Assembly: GCF_026241195.1 (NCBI RefSeq)
Contig: NZ_JAPFQO010000009.1
Span: forward strand, 186,001 to 250,000
Direction: 5' to 3'
Length of the DNA: 64,000 bases
Source: Pontibacter anaerobius
GTDB lineage: Bacteria > Bacteroidota > Bacteroidia > Cytophagales > Hymenobacteraceae
Shown: positions 52,146 to 60,380 of the stretch, piece by piece
Position numbering within the stretch: the first letter of the stretch is position 1
Layout of the letters: every line of letters begins with the position of its first letter
The notes under the pieces: model-generated
The model's input: only the letters and a program-made list of their open reading frames with translations
Told to the model about the DNA's origin: nothing
Database searches by the model: none
Translations under genes and position numbers: made by a program

Positions 52146-54042
52146 ATTAGATTTTCTGAAAACGGTGAAGCCCTTTAACCTGCTGCCGGAAGAGGTGCTG
52201 CTAGGAGTGGCCGACCTGTTGCAGGAGGTGCGCTACACCAAGGACACGGCCATCTTCCACCAGGAGGTTACCAAAATGAAAGGCGTGGACCTGATTGTGG
52301 AGGGGGAGTATGAGAGCTTTTTCTATGACAGCGAGCAGAACAGGCGCGTAATAGAGCATCACCACAGCGGCTACTGCTATGGTGGGATTTCGGTTTTGCT
52401 GAACCGCAAAAGGTCGCTGCGCTCTGTGATCGCTAAAAAAGGCACCGTGGTATACTTTCTGCCGCGCCGCGATTTCAGGCAGCTCTGCCAGGCCTACGAG
52501 GATTTCTTCCATTATTTTACCGTGGAGTTTGGCCGCCGCATGCTCAACGACGAGTTCGCCCACTTTGTGAAGAAACCGACTGCCTTCGAGGATAACTTTA
52601 TCGCTTCCGACCAGCTGTACTCCCGCAAGATAGAGACATTGGTGTACCGCGAGCTGGTTACCTGCCACGGCGACACCCCGATATATGAGGTGGCCCGCCT
52701 GATGGCCGAGAAGAAGGTGAGTTGCCTGTTTGTGCAGAATACCCAGGGGCAGGTCATCGGCTACCTCACCGACATCAGCATCCGCGACAATGTGGTGGCC
52801 AGGCAGGTAAGCGTGCAGGAGCCGGTGCGGCAGGTGATGGATAACCCGATCGTCAGCATCAACACGCAGGCCTTTGTGTATGAGGCTATACTTCTGATGT
52901 TCCGGACCAAAACCCGCTACTTGCTGGTGGAGGAAAACGGGCAGTACTTGGGTTTCTTGAGTCGTAACAAGCTACTGAGCGACCAGGCGCAGTCACCGTT
53001 TATGTTTATACAGTCAGTAAAGCTGGCGCAATCGGTAGAGGAGCTGAAGCGCAAATGGGAGAAGGTGCCCGAAATTGTATACCAGCTCCTGGACCGCGGC
53101 GTTAAGCCCGGGATCGTGAACCAGGTAATCACCACCGTGTCGGATACCATCGCCACCAAGGTGATAGAGGGCGTGATTGAGGAGATGGGCGCACCTCCTG
53201 CTAAATTCGTTTTCATGGTGCTGGGCAGCGAGGGGCGCAAGGAGCAAACCCTGAACACCGACCAGGACAACGCCATCATTTACGAAGACAAGGCCAACGA
53301 GCAGCGCGAGCTGGTGCGGGAGTATTTCCTGCGGTTTGCCGATCAGGTATCGGAACGGCTGGATACCATTGGTTTTAGTTACTGCAAAGGCGGCTTTATG
53401 GCCAAAAACCCTAAATGGACGCACTCTCTCTCGCACTGGAAGCGCAACTACAGCAGCTGGATGCAGGAGCCGGACCAGGAAAAGGTGATGAAATTCTCCA
53501 CCTTCTTCGATTGCCGCTACATCTACGGGGAGGCCTCTATCATGGAGGAGCTGCGCGCGTTTCTGGATGAGGAGCTGCAGAAGCCCTTGGGCAGGTTCCT
53601 GTACCACATGGCCCAGAATGCCCTGCAGTACGAGCCCCCGCTTACGTTCTTCAAAAACATCAAAACGTTTAACAAGGGAGGGCATGAGGTGTTCGACATT
53701 AAGAAAACCATGACCCCGATCGTGGACCTGGTGCGGGTGCATGCCCTCAAGAGCAGGGTGTTTAAGACCAATACCGGTGAGCGGCTGGAGGCATTAAAAG
53801 TTTTAGGAGAGTTCGCCGAGAACGACCTGCACGAGCTGATGCATGCCTACTATTACCTGATGAGCCTGCGCCTGAAGAAGCAGGCCGTGCAAATGATCCA
53901 GGACAAAGCCGCTCCCGACAACTTCATCGATATCCGCAGCCTCACCAAAATTGAGCAGGCTACGCTAAAGGAGATCTTCAAGACCATCGGTAACTTCCAG
54001 GCAAGTATAAAGCTGAAGTTCACCAACTCGCTGCTGGGGTAA
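52135..54042 (+). CDS. cNMP-binding, CBS-pair and DUF294 nucleotidyltransferase-like protein
   Basis: A 635-residue protein. Residues ~10-150 form a cyclic-nucleotide-binding-like domain (FNLLPEEVLLGVADLLQEVR, YCYGGISVLLNRKRSL); ~165-290 are a CBS pair (PIYEVARLMAEKKVSCLFVQ, NPIVSINTQAFVYEAILLMF); ~310-635 are DUF294 plus its C-terminal domain. The nucleotidyltransferase core is visible as VLGSEGRKEQTLNTDQDNAI (G-S then D-x-D). This matches GlnD-like signalling nucleotidyltransferases of unknown target. It starts inside the exonuclease gene. Likely a nucleotide sensor that controls, or is controlled by, its membrane-anchored partner; inferred. Confidence 0.88.
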   Translation: MRDKLDFLKTVKPFNLLPEEVLLGVADLLQEVRYTKDTAIFHQEVTKMKGVDLIVEGEYESFFYDSEQNRRVIEHHHSGYCYGGISVLLNRKRSLRSVIAKKGTVVYFLPRRDFRQLCQAYEDFFHYFTVEFGRRMLNDEFAHFVKKPTAFEDNFIASDQLYSRKIETLVYRELVTCHGDTPIYEVARLMAEKKVSCLFVQNTQGQVIGYLTDISIRDNVVARQVSVQEPVRQVMDNPIVSINTQAFVYEAILLMFRTKTRYLLVEENGQYLGFLSRNKLLSDQAQSPFMFIQSVKLAQSVEELKRKWEKVPEIVYQLLDRGVKPGIVNQVITTVSDTIATKVIEGVIEEMGAPPAKFVFMVLGSEGRKEQTLNTDQDNAIIYEDKANEQRELVREYFLRFADQVSERLDTIGFSYCKGGFMAKNPKWTHSLSHWKRNYSSWMQEPDQEKVMKFSTFFDCRYIYGEASIMEELRAFLDEELQKPLGRFLYHMAQNALQYEPPLTFFKNIKTFNKGGHEVFDIKKTMTPIVDLVRVHALKSRVFKTNTGERLEALKVLGEFAENDLHELMHAYYYLMSLRLKKQAVQMIQDKAAPDNFIDIRSLTKIEQATLKEIFKTIGNFQASIKLKFTNSLLG

Positions 54043-54047
54043 CAAAA

Positions 54048-54082
54048 GCCGGCAGTACTTTGTGGTACAGCCAGTTTTTGTA
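54048..54082. terminator. Possible bidirectional terminator between convergent genes
   Basis: An imperfect hairpin (ggcagtac with gtacagcc, one unpaired A) is followed by agttttt on the plus strand and preceded by aacaaaagcc, which gives ggcttttgtt on the minus strand. It lies between the CBS gene and the minus-strand beta-propeller gene. Confidence 0.4.
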
Positions 54083-54097
54083 TTGAATTATCGTCCT

Positions 54098-56281
54098 TTA
54101 CTTATTGATCAAAAGCCTAAAAGTCTGCACCTCGCTGGAGGTGGTGAGGCGGAGGTAGTACACGCCCTTGCGCAGCTTCTCTGCCCTCAGCTCCAGCTGC
54201 AACAACTCGCCACCTTGTCCCTCGGCTACTACGCCTAGATTTTTGCCACCTGCATTGTAGAGCTCCAGCAGGTATGGTTCATCCTCCGGCAGGGTAAGCT
54301 CCACTTTGGCCCAGTCGCTGAGTGGGTTAGGGTAAATGCGCAGCGATACCGCCTGCGTCTTAAGTATACCTACGCCGCAAGTGCCCAGCCGGTCCTCGTG
54401 GTGGTTGCGCAGGTGTGCGGCCACGGCCGAAGGAGAGATACAGAGCGCTTTACCTTTATGGCATACCTGTACTTTCCTGTTGCCGCAGCGCACATCCACT
54501 ACCGTGATGGTGACCGAGGCTGTGGCCGAGCAGGCGCCGTTGTAGGCCGTGATGGTAAAGGAGTAGCTGCCGGCAGCCGTAGGCGTAAACACAGGGTTGG
54601 CAACTGACGCGTTACTCAGGCCATCAGCAGGGCGCCAGGTATAGCTTTCGCCGCCAGAGGCCACTAACTGCACGCTTTGCGGGCCGTAACCCAGGTAAAT
54701 GGTGCTGGCGTTGCCTCCAGTGTAGATATCAGAGGTAGGGGCAAGGGTGATGGACGGGGTGGGAGGTGTGCATAAGGTTTCTACGCTTAGCTTCACAATC
54801 CAAATATCTGTGCTGCTTTCTGGGTCTTCGGTTTTGTCTCCGCTTATACCTGAGCGAGACAGACCGGCAAGTAGGTATCCGCCGTCTTTGGTTTGCTTAA
54901 CATCTTGTAACTCCTCGTGCTCGTCGCCACCAAGGGTTTTGTCCCACTTCTTGTCTCCGCTAGGGTCTAGCTTGATAACCCAATAGTCAGAGGGGCAAAT
55001 AAAATCCTCTGTAGTGGCATCCGTATAGCAGATGCTGCGGTTCTCTTCTGTCTTGTCACCGCTGCTAGCTGAGTTGGAGTAGCCTCCCAATATGTATCCC
55101 CCGTCTTCCGTTTGCTGTAGCGAGGTCAGCCTGTCGTCTCTGTTGCCACCATAGGCCTTATCCCATTCCTGGTCGCCTGCTGCATCTAGTTTTACCACCC
55201 AATAGTCAGTCGTGCAGACGAGGTCGTTCAAAAGAAGGTCAATGTAACAAGGGCCATTGTTTGCCACTGTCTTGTCTCCACTGCTACCTGAACCAGAATA
55301 GCCCCCGAGAAGATAACCGCCGTCTGTGGTCTGTACCAAGGAAGTGAGGCGGTCGTCGTCATTTCCTCCAATTGTCTTTTCCCACTCCATTGCACCGGCC
55401 GCGTTCACCTTTATCACCCAATAGTCTCCTGTACAGTTGTCAGCATCACATCTCCCTTTGTTGTCCACGCTCTTATCACCACCTGCGTCTGACCATGAAT
55501 AGCCCCCCAGAATGTAACCGCCATCTTTGGTTTGCTGCAGTGCCGTGAGCAGGTCAAGGTCCTCATCGCCATACTCTTCGCTTCTGGCACCACCGAAGGT
55601 TTTGTCCCATTCTTTCACACCTTGCCTATCGGTTTTTACAATCCAGTAATCGTACCCTCCCCTGGAGGCTTCTGTCTTGTCACCGCTGCTACCTGAGCTA
55701 GTATATCCTCCCAATATATAGCCGCCGTCGGTGGTCTGCTGCAGTGAGGTGAGAAAATCATAGCCTTTTCCGCCAAAGGTCTTGTCCCACTCTTTCTCTC
55801 CGGCAGCATTCAGCTTAACTATCCAAAAATCAAGTGAAAAGCATTGGGTGACGCAGCCGCTTCTGTTAGCTTCGGATTTGTCTCCACTGACTCCTGATCT
55901 AGAGTTTCCTGCTAGTATAAAACCGCCGTCTTTGGTTTGCCGGACTAGCATAAGTTCGTCATTCTCACTACCGCCAAAGGTCTTTTCCCATACTTTCTGG
56001 CCATTCGCATCTACCTTCACTATATAATAGTCAGTACCTCCTCTTGCCCCTTCAGCCTCGCCTCCGTTGTAATAAGGACCAGAAGTACCTCCTAAAATGT
56101 AGCCACCGTCGGTTGTTTGCTGAGAGATATAGAGCCTTTTTGAGATTTCTACGCCAAAAGATTTGTCCCACTCAATTTCCTGGGCATAAGAAGCGGAAGA
56201 GAGAGAAATAAAAAGGCTGATCAAAATATACCTGAAGAAGTCGTGGCGACTTAATGCAGTCCTTATATAATTTGTTTTCAT
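54098..56281 (-). CDS. T9SS-secreted seven-repeat beta-propeller-like protein
   Basis: A 727-residue exported protein: signal peptide ending near SSASYAQ, then seven repeats of about 60-85 residues. Each has a W[DE]K[ST]xGG-type strand, LxQTxDGGYILGG and a DYWIVKxDxxG strand (WDKSFG, WEKTFGG, WDKTFGG, WDKTFGG, WEKTIGG, WDKAYGG, WDKTLGG). Seven repeats fit one seven-bladed propeller. An Ig-like/PKD segment and a Cys-rich module (KVQVCHKGKALCISPSAVAA) follow, then a type A sorting tail (SLRIYPNPLSDW to the end). Surface protein of unknown ligand. Confidence 0.87.
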   Translation of the reverse strand: MKTNYIRTALSRHDFFRYILISLFISLSSASYAQEIEWDKSFGVEISKRLYISQQTTDGGYILGGTSGPYYNGGEAEGARGGTDYYIVKVDANGQKVWEKTFGGSENDELMLVRQTKDGGFILAGNSRSGVSGDKSEANRSGCVTQCFSLDFWIVKLNAAGEKEWDKTFGGKGYDFLTSLQQTTDGGYILGGYTSSGSSGDKTEASRGGYDYWIVKTDRQGVKEWDKTFGGARSEEYGDEDLDLLTALQQTKDGGYILGGYSWSDAGGDKSVDNKGRCDADNCTGDYWVIKVNAAGAMEWEKTIGGNDDDRLTSLVQTTDGGYLLGGYSGSGSSGDKTVANNGPCYIDLLLNDLVCTTDYWVVKLDAAGDQEWDKAYGGNRDDRLTSLQQTEDGGYILGGYSNSASSGDKTEENRSICYTDATTEDFICPSDYWVIKLDPSGDKKWDKTLGGDEHEELQDVKQTKDGGYLLAGLSRSGISGDKTEDPESSTDIWIVKLSVETLCTPPTPSITLAPTSDIYTGGNASTIYLGYGPQSVQLVASGGESYTWRPADGLSNASVANPVFTPTAAGSYSFTITAYNGACSATASVTITVVDVRCGNRKVQVCHKGKALCISPSAVAAHLRNHHEDRLGTCGVGILKTQAVSLRIYPNPLSDWAKVELTLPEDEPYLLELYNAGGKNLGVVAEGQGGELLQLELRAEKLRKGVYYLRLTTSSEVQTFRLLINK

Positions 56282-56674
56282 AGTGTGTTTGGTTATGGTT
56301 AGTACATCTGATCTGAAGAGTGGATTTAGATTATTGCTGTAGTCTCAGGAGCAGTAGAGCCAGATGAAGTACTGCAAGGTTTTAGAGTAAGTACTTCCGG
56401 GGCCTTGCAAGTAATGGGAAGAGGTGATGATGTTTATCTTTATTTTATACTTATCTATTATAAAATTAGATTTTTATAGTAGTAAACGGCGCATTTCTTA
56501 GAGTGAATCCAATAGCCGCAGCAGTAGAGTAGTCAGGGAATTATGGGAAGAGGCAAAAAGCTGTCTGCTGCAATGCTGCAAATTATACAGAATGGAGGTT
56601 GTAAGCTGTAACTTTTCCCAAAGAAGTCACTAAAAGCAGATAATGCTTTACCACGTCACTAACCTTTACTTCGT
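56282..56674. other. Divergent intergenic region, nothing definite
   Basis: 393 bp between a minus-strand propeller gene and a plus-strand dehydrogenase gene, so it should contain both promoters. AT-rich; one TATACTT near 56447. gccgcagcagtagag and a related caggagcagtagagcc occur at about 56515 and 56346. No palindrome, terminator or short gene I would support. Confidence 0.4.
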
Positions 56675-58255
56675 ATGCCATTCAAGCTTTTACTCAAATC
56701 ATACTTGCTAACCTTTGCACTGGCAGTGCCGGTTTTCACCTTTGCGCAAACACCCCCTGCAGCCACCGAAACGGTAAAAATAGAAGTGCCGGAAAGCATG
56801 CGGAAGGCGCCGTTTAATGTGGATCGTTTTGCCAGTGTGCCCCCTAACTTTAAGCTGGAAGTGTACGCCCGCCTCAGCGGTGCCCGGTTTATGGCGGTGG
56901 CACCCAACGGCGACCTGTTCGTTTCCAAACCAGACAACGGCTTTGTCAAAATCTTCCGCCCGGATCCAAACGGCGGCACGCCACAGGAATTTGATTTCGC
57001 CTCTGGACTGCAGAAGCCGCACGATATCGTTTTCCATAAAATAGGAGAGCAGCAGTATGTGTACATTGCCGAAAAGAATAGGATCATCCGCCATCAATAT
57101 ACCGATGGCGATACGCAGGGCCAGAACATGGAGGTAGTGGTAGATAACCTACCTGATGAAAGTCTGGCGGAACTGAAGGGCAGCTACGGCCACGTACTCA
57201 AAAACATCGCCATCGACAGCAATGATAAGCTATACGTATCCATCGCCTCTACCTGCAACGCCTGTATAGAAGATACCCAAAGTGACCCCAAACGTGGCGC
57301 AATTTACGTGTATAACGCCGATGGCTCAGGAGGCAGATTGTTTGCCGAGGGCCTACGCAACGCAGAAGGTCTGGACTTTGTGCCGGGCACCAACAACCTA
57401 TGGGTAACGGTTAATAACCGCGATAACGTAGCTTATCCTTATGAAGATGGAACCGGCAATTATGGCAAGGTGGTGCAGAGCTACGTTGACAATAACCCAC
57501 CGGAGGAGTTTACGCTGGTGCGCGATGGCGGCAACTACGGCTGGCCTTTCTGCAACCCCGACCCGCGCGAGGGGATGGATAACATGCCTTTTGTCAAGGA
57601 TGTGCAGCTGAACGCCGATGGAGCCGTGGATTGCACCGCCATGGACCGCATCAGCAAAGGCATACAAGCGCACTCGGCACCGCTGGGGTTGCTCTTTACC
57701 CAGGACACTAAACTGCCCCAGCCTTACCGCAACGGCGCCCTGATCGCCTTGCACGGCTCCTGGAACCGCTCCAAAGCCACTGGCTACAAAATCATCTACT
57801 TCACTTGGCAGGGCGATAAGCCGGGCGATCAGCTAGACCTGGTGGGCGGCTTCCTCAACAGCGACTCTACCGAAGCTTACGCCCGGCCCGTAGACATTGC
57901 AGTAGACCCTGACGGAAATCTTTTTATCTCTGATGATAAGGCCCATGCCATTTATAAGCTCTCTTATACCGGCCCTCTGGCCTCCGCTGAAGCAGAAGCC
58001 TTGGAGCGGGCCGTGCAGGTATACCCGGTACCATCGGCAGGCAACCTCAACCTGAAAGTGAACGGGCTGAAGCGCCCGGAAGTGCGGTTTGTACTTACCA
58101 ATGCCCAATCGGCAAATGTGCTGGATGTAACCAAACGGCTGCACAGCGGTGAGCATAACCTGCAACTGGAAACGCAGCATTTAGCGGCCGGGGTATACTT
58201 TCTGAGCATTATTTCCGGTGATACCCGGGTAGTGCAGCGGGTGGTGCTGCAGTAA
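56675..58255 (+). CDS. T9SS-secreted sugar/sorbosone dehydrogenase-like protein
   Basis: A 526-residue protein with a signal peptide (LLKSYLLTFALAVPVFTFAQ), a six-bladed sorbosone/glucose dehydrogenase-type propeller (FMAVAPNGDLFVSKPDNGFV, HVLKNIAIDSNDKLYVSIAS, RDGGNYGWPFCNPDPREG, IALHGSWNRSKATGYK) and a short type A sorting tail (VQVYPVPSAGNLNLKV to the end). It is a simpler relative of the 16673-20215 enzyme, without PKD or LamG. Probably oxidises a sugar or polyol at the cell surface with PQQ; substrate unknown. Confidence 0.87.
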   Translation: MPFKLLLKSYLLTFALAVPVFTFAQTPPAATETVKIEVPESMRKAPFNVDRFASVPPNFKLEVYARLSGARFMAVAPNGDLFVSKPDNGFVKIFRPDPNGGTPQEFDFASGLQKPHDIVFHKIGEQQYVYIAEKNRIIRHQYTDGDTQGQNMEVVVDNLPDESLAELKGSYGHVLKNIAIDSNDKLYVSIASTCNACIEDTQSDPKRGAIYVYNADGSGGRLFAEGLRNAEGLDFVPGTNNLWVTVNNRDNVAYPYEDGTGNYGKVVQSYVDNNPPEEFTLVRDGGNYGWPFCNPDPREGMDNMPFVKDVQLNADGAVDCTAMDRISKGIQAHSAPLGLLFTQDTKLPQPYRNGALIALHGSWNRSKATGYKIIYFTWQGDKPGDQLDLVGGFLNSDSTEAYARPVDIAVDPDGNLFISDDKAHAIYKLSYTGPLASAEAEALERAVQVYPVPSAGNLNLKVNGLKRPEVRFVLTNAQSANVLDVTKRLHSGEHNLQLETQHLAAGVYFLSIISGDTRVVQRVVLQ

Positions 58256-58277
58256 CGAGCATGATTTAATTGTTTAG

Positions 58278-58312
58278 AGGCAGGAGCATGGCAATGTGTT
58301 GCTGCCTTTTTT
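58278..58312 (+). terminator. Terminator after the sugar dehydrogenase gene
   Basis: aggcag (58278-58283) pairs with ctgcct (58302-58307), followed by a run of T. Stem is short, loop long. Confidence 0.6.
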
Positions 58313-58348
58313 ATGACAGGTGGCCCTGTTAATTAAAACCTGCTGCCT

Positions 58349-58356
58349 TACCTTTG
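58349..58356 (+). promoter_or_regulatory. Bacteroidota -7 box TACCTTTG for the AEC transporter gene
   Basis: A perfect match to TAnnTTTG about 47 bp before the ATG at 58403. The same octamer appears upstream of the zinc-ribbon and hemJ genes (minus strand). No convincing -33 TTG at 19-bp spacing. Confidence 0.45.
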
Positions 58357-58402
58357 CCCGTCGCGGCTAAACTGCGACATATTTTCTTTTTAAAAAACCT
58401 AG

Positions 58403-59320
58403 ATGAGCAGTTTTATACTTTTATTTGGGTGCCTGGGCCTTGGCCTGCTGCTGCAGCGGGTAAAGGATTTTCCGAAGAACACGCCACAGGTGCTCAACCA
58501 GTTTATCATTTACATTTCGCTACCGGCACTGGCGCTATACTTTATACCTGAAGTAAAACTGGATAGCACGGTGCTGCTGCCGGTCGGGCTTGCCTGGATT
58601 TGTTTTGGTGCGGCGGCCTTATTCTTCTGGGGGCTGGGCAAAGCCTTTGGGTGGTCGCGCAAGCTGGTTGGTTGCCTCATACTTACAGGTGGACTTGGAA
58701 ACACGTCCTTTATCGGGCTGCCGGTTATTGAGGCGCTTTACGGTGCCGATAGCCTGGAAACGGTTATACTTATAGACCAGCCCGGCACCTTTGTGGTGCT
58801 CTCAACAGTTGGCATTGCGCTGGCTGCGAGCTTTTCAAGGGGGGCAGCCAGTATCGGGACTATAGCACGCAAGATCTTCCTGTTCCCGCCATTTATTGCA
58901 TTTATGCTGGCCCTGATCCTCAACCTGGTTGGTTTTAGCTTTTCGGCAGATATGAAAGATGTTTTCCAGCGCCTGGGCAGTACCGTGTCGCCGTTGGCGC
59001 TGGTGTCGGTGGGCCTGCAGCTAAAGCCGGAGTGGCGCAGCAAACACTGGGGCTTTCTGGCGCTCGGACTTACTTTTCAGCTGATGCTGGCCCCGCTGCT
59101 CATACTTGGTTTATACTTTGGGGTGCTTGGTGTGCGGGGAGAATTGCTGGAGATAAGCGTGATGGAGGCCGCTATGGCCCCCATGATCACCGGGAGTATC
59201 GTGGCGGCATCCTACGGGTTGAAACCACGTTTGGCCAATATGATGGTGGGTTTCGGAATCCCCATTTCTTTCCTTACCCTTGCCTTCTGGTACTGGATTT
59301 TAAATTTTGTTATTGGTTGA
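58403..59320 (+). CDS. AEC-family transporter (auxin efflux carrier type)
   Basis: A 305-residue membrane protein with about ten hydrophobic segments. The N-terminal half contains LNQFIIYISLPALALYF and LTGGLGNTSFIGLPVIEALY, and the C-terminal half SVMEAAMAPMITGSIVAASY, the two inverted-repeat crossover regions of the AEC family. Bacterial members export or take up organic acids and related compounds; the substrate here is unknown. Single gene with its own promoter-like box. Confidence 0.88.
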   Translation: MSSFILLFGCLGLGLLLQRVKDFPKNTPQVLNQFIIYISLPALALYFIPEVKLDSTVLLPVGLAWICFGAAALFFWGLGKAFGWSRKLVGCLILTGGLGNTSFIGLPVIEALYGADSLETVILIDQPGTFVVLSTVGIALAASFSRGAASIGTIARKIFLFPPFIAFMLALILNLVGFSFSADMKDVFQRLGSTVSPLALVSVGLQLKPEWRSKHWGFLALGLTFQLMLAPLLILGLYFGVLGVRGELLEISVMEAAMAPMITGSIVAASYGLKPRLANMMVGFGIPISFLTLAFWYWILNFVIG

Positions 59321-59392
59321 TGGTTGTTCGTTATTGGTTGGAAATCAAAAAAAATAATCAGTAACTTTTAACCAACAACTAATAACCAATAC

Positions 59393-60019
59393 CTACTCCT
59401 GGTAGGTATCCAGTTTGATTTTCTCAATGAGGAGGTAATTTTTAAACTGGTGGATGAGCTTGTCCATTTCTCGCTCTTTCTCGGTGAGTGCCTGCACCTC
59501 TTCATCGGAATCCTGTAGCACGGGGCGCAGACGGTAAAGGCTATCCTGTAGTTGCGGAATGGCGGCCTCGGTTTGCTGGCGTATGGACGGTTCCAAACCT
59601 GCCTCCAGCGACTCCTCCAGCTCTTTAATGTAGAGCTCCATGAACTCCATCATGTGCCAGGGGTTATTAGGGCGGTTCCAGGTAAAAGAGGTATTACAGC
59701 GGCGGCAGCGGTAGGTATTCAGCTTCCAGCCATGCTCGTTGGTGGTAACGGCCTGCTGCTTCAGCATTTCGGCTTTGTGGCACTTGGGGCATTGGGCATT
59801 ATCCTCGATCAGTTTTTCCAGGCGGGCACGCTTATCCATGATAGCCACGCGGTTTTCGGCGTGCTGCAGCAGTTGCTTCTCCAGGTTTTGGCAAGCCTGT
59901 GTCAGCTGTCTCTGGTCCTCGCTTAGTTCCTCACTTGCTGTTAGTTGCTCGGCGCGCTTGCTGAAAAAGCGGATCAGTTTAATCAGTTCTCTCTCGTTAG
60001 CCTTCAGTGCTTTGTTCAT
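59393..60019 (-). CDS. Coiled-coil and zinc-ribbon protein of unknown function
   Basis: A 208-residue cytoplasmic protein. Residues 1-75 are a charged coiled coil; CPKCH (Cys 77, 80) and YRCRRCNTSF (Cys 105, 108) form a four-cysteine zinc ribbon with a 24-residue gap; the rest is again helical and acidic. I do not recognise a named family. The plan (coiled coil, ribbon, helix) resembles DNA- or RNA-associated adaptor proteins, but no enzyme motif is present. A Bacteroidota -7 box lies 6 bp before its start codon. Confidence 0.75.
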   Translation of the reverse strand: MNKALKANERELIKLIRFFSKRAEQLTASEELSEDQRQLTQACQNLEKQLLQHAENRVAIMDKRARLEKLIEDNAQCPKCHKAEMLKQQAVTTNEHGWKLNTYRCRRCNTSFTWNRPNNPWHMMEFMELYIKELEESLEAGLEPSIRQQTEAAIPQLQDSLYRLRPVLQDSDEEVQALTEKEREMDKLIHQFKNYLLIEKIKLDTYQE

Positions 60020-60024
60020 ACTTA

Positions 60025-60032
60025 CAAAGGTA
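60025..60032 (-). promoter_or_regulatory. -7 box TACCTTTG just before the zinc-ribbon gene
   Basis: CAAAGGTA on the plus strand, so TACCTTTG on the minus strand, ends 5 bp before the ATG at 60019. If used, transcription would start at or next to the start codon, giving a leaderless or near-leaderless mRNA. Confidence 0.45.
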
Positions 60033-60137
60033 AGGCTTATAAATTAGAAAGTTAAAAAGTTAGAAGGTTAGATAGGGTTGGGAGGTTGTTAATCTGCCGC
60101 AAGTTTAGCGGTAGCGTAACTTGTGGCTAGCTTTGAT

Positions 60138-60154
60138 GCCAGTTTGCAACTGGC
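60138..60154. repeat. Small hairpin, gccagtt-tgc-aactggc
   Basis: A 7-bp perfect stem inside the 34-bp inverted-repeat element; inner pairs match those of the composite repeats, outer pairs differ. Confidence 0.8.
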
Positions 60155-60265
60155 TTTTTGTGTGAGTAGAAAAGTGAAGATTAGCAGAAGGTTAATGCTT
60201 CCTTAACTATAGACAAAGTATAAAGTGTGGCTTCAGACATTGTGGTCTTGCTCCTCCGGAGCAAA

Positions 60266-60280
60266 GCAGTTACAAACTGC
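60266..60280. repeat. Small hairpin, gcagtt-aca-aactgc
   Basis: A 6-bp perfect stem near the right end of the 34-bp inverted-repeat element. Confidence 0.8.
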
Positions 60281-60380
60281 TACCATACTTAGCCACAAGT
60301 TACGCTACCGCTAAACTTGCGGCATGAACTGTATATTTTAACCTCCTAAACTCCCCAACTCTTTAACTCTCAAACTCTCC

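Larger units (their letters stand above)
60095..60324. repeat. MITE-like element with perfect 34-bp terminal inverted repeats
   Basis: The left arm (60095-60128, starting tgccgcaagtttagcggtag) and right arm (60291-60324) are exact reverse complements over 34 bp. Each arm can itself fold (gccgcaagtt with aacttgtggc, one G-T pair). Inside are two small hairpins of the AGTT/AACT family (60138-60154, 60266-60280) and the palindrome gctcctccggagc. No open frame and no obvious target-site duplication. Confidence 0.85.

Noticed and set aside
53014..53742. 242-codon minus-strand open frame opposite the CBS/DUF294 gene
   Set aside because: Antisense shadow of a well-supported gene with recognisable CBS and nucleotidyltransferase motifs; product rich in His/Leu/Gln with no domain.
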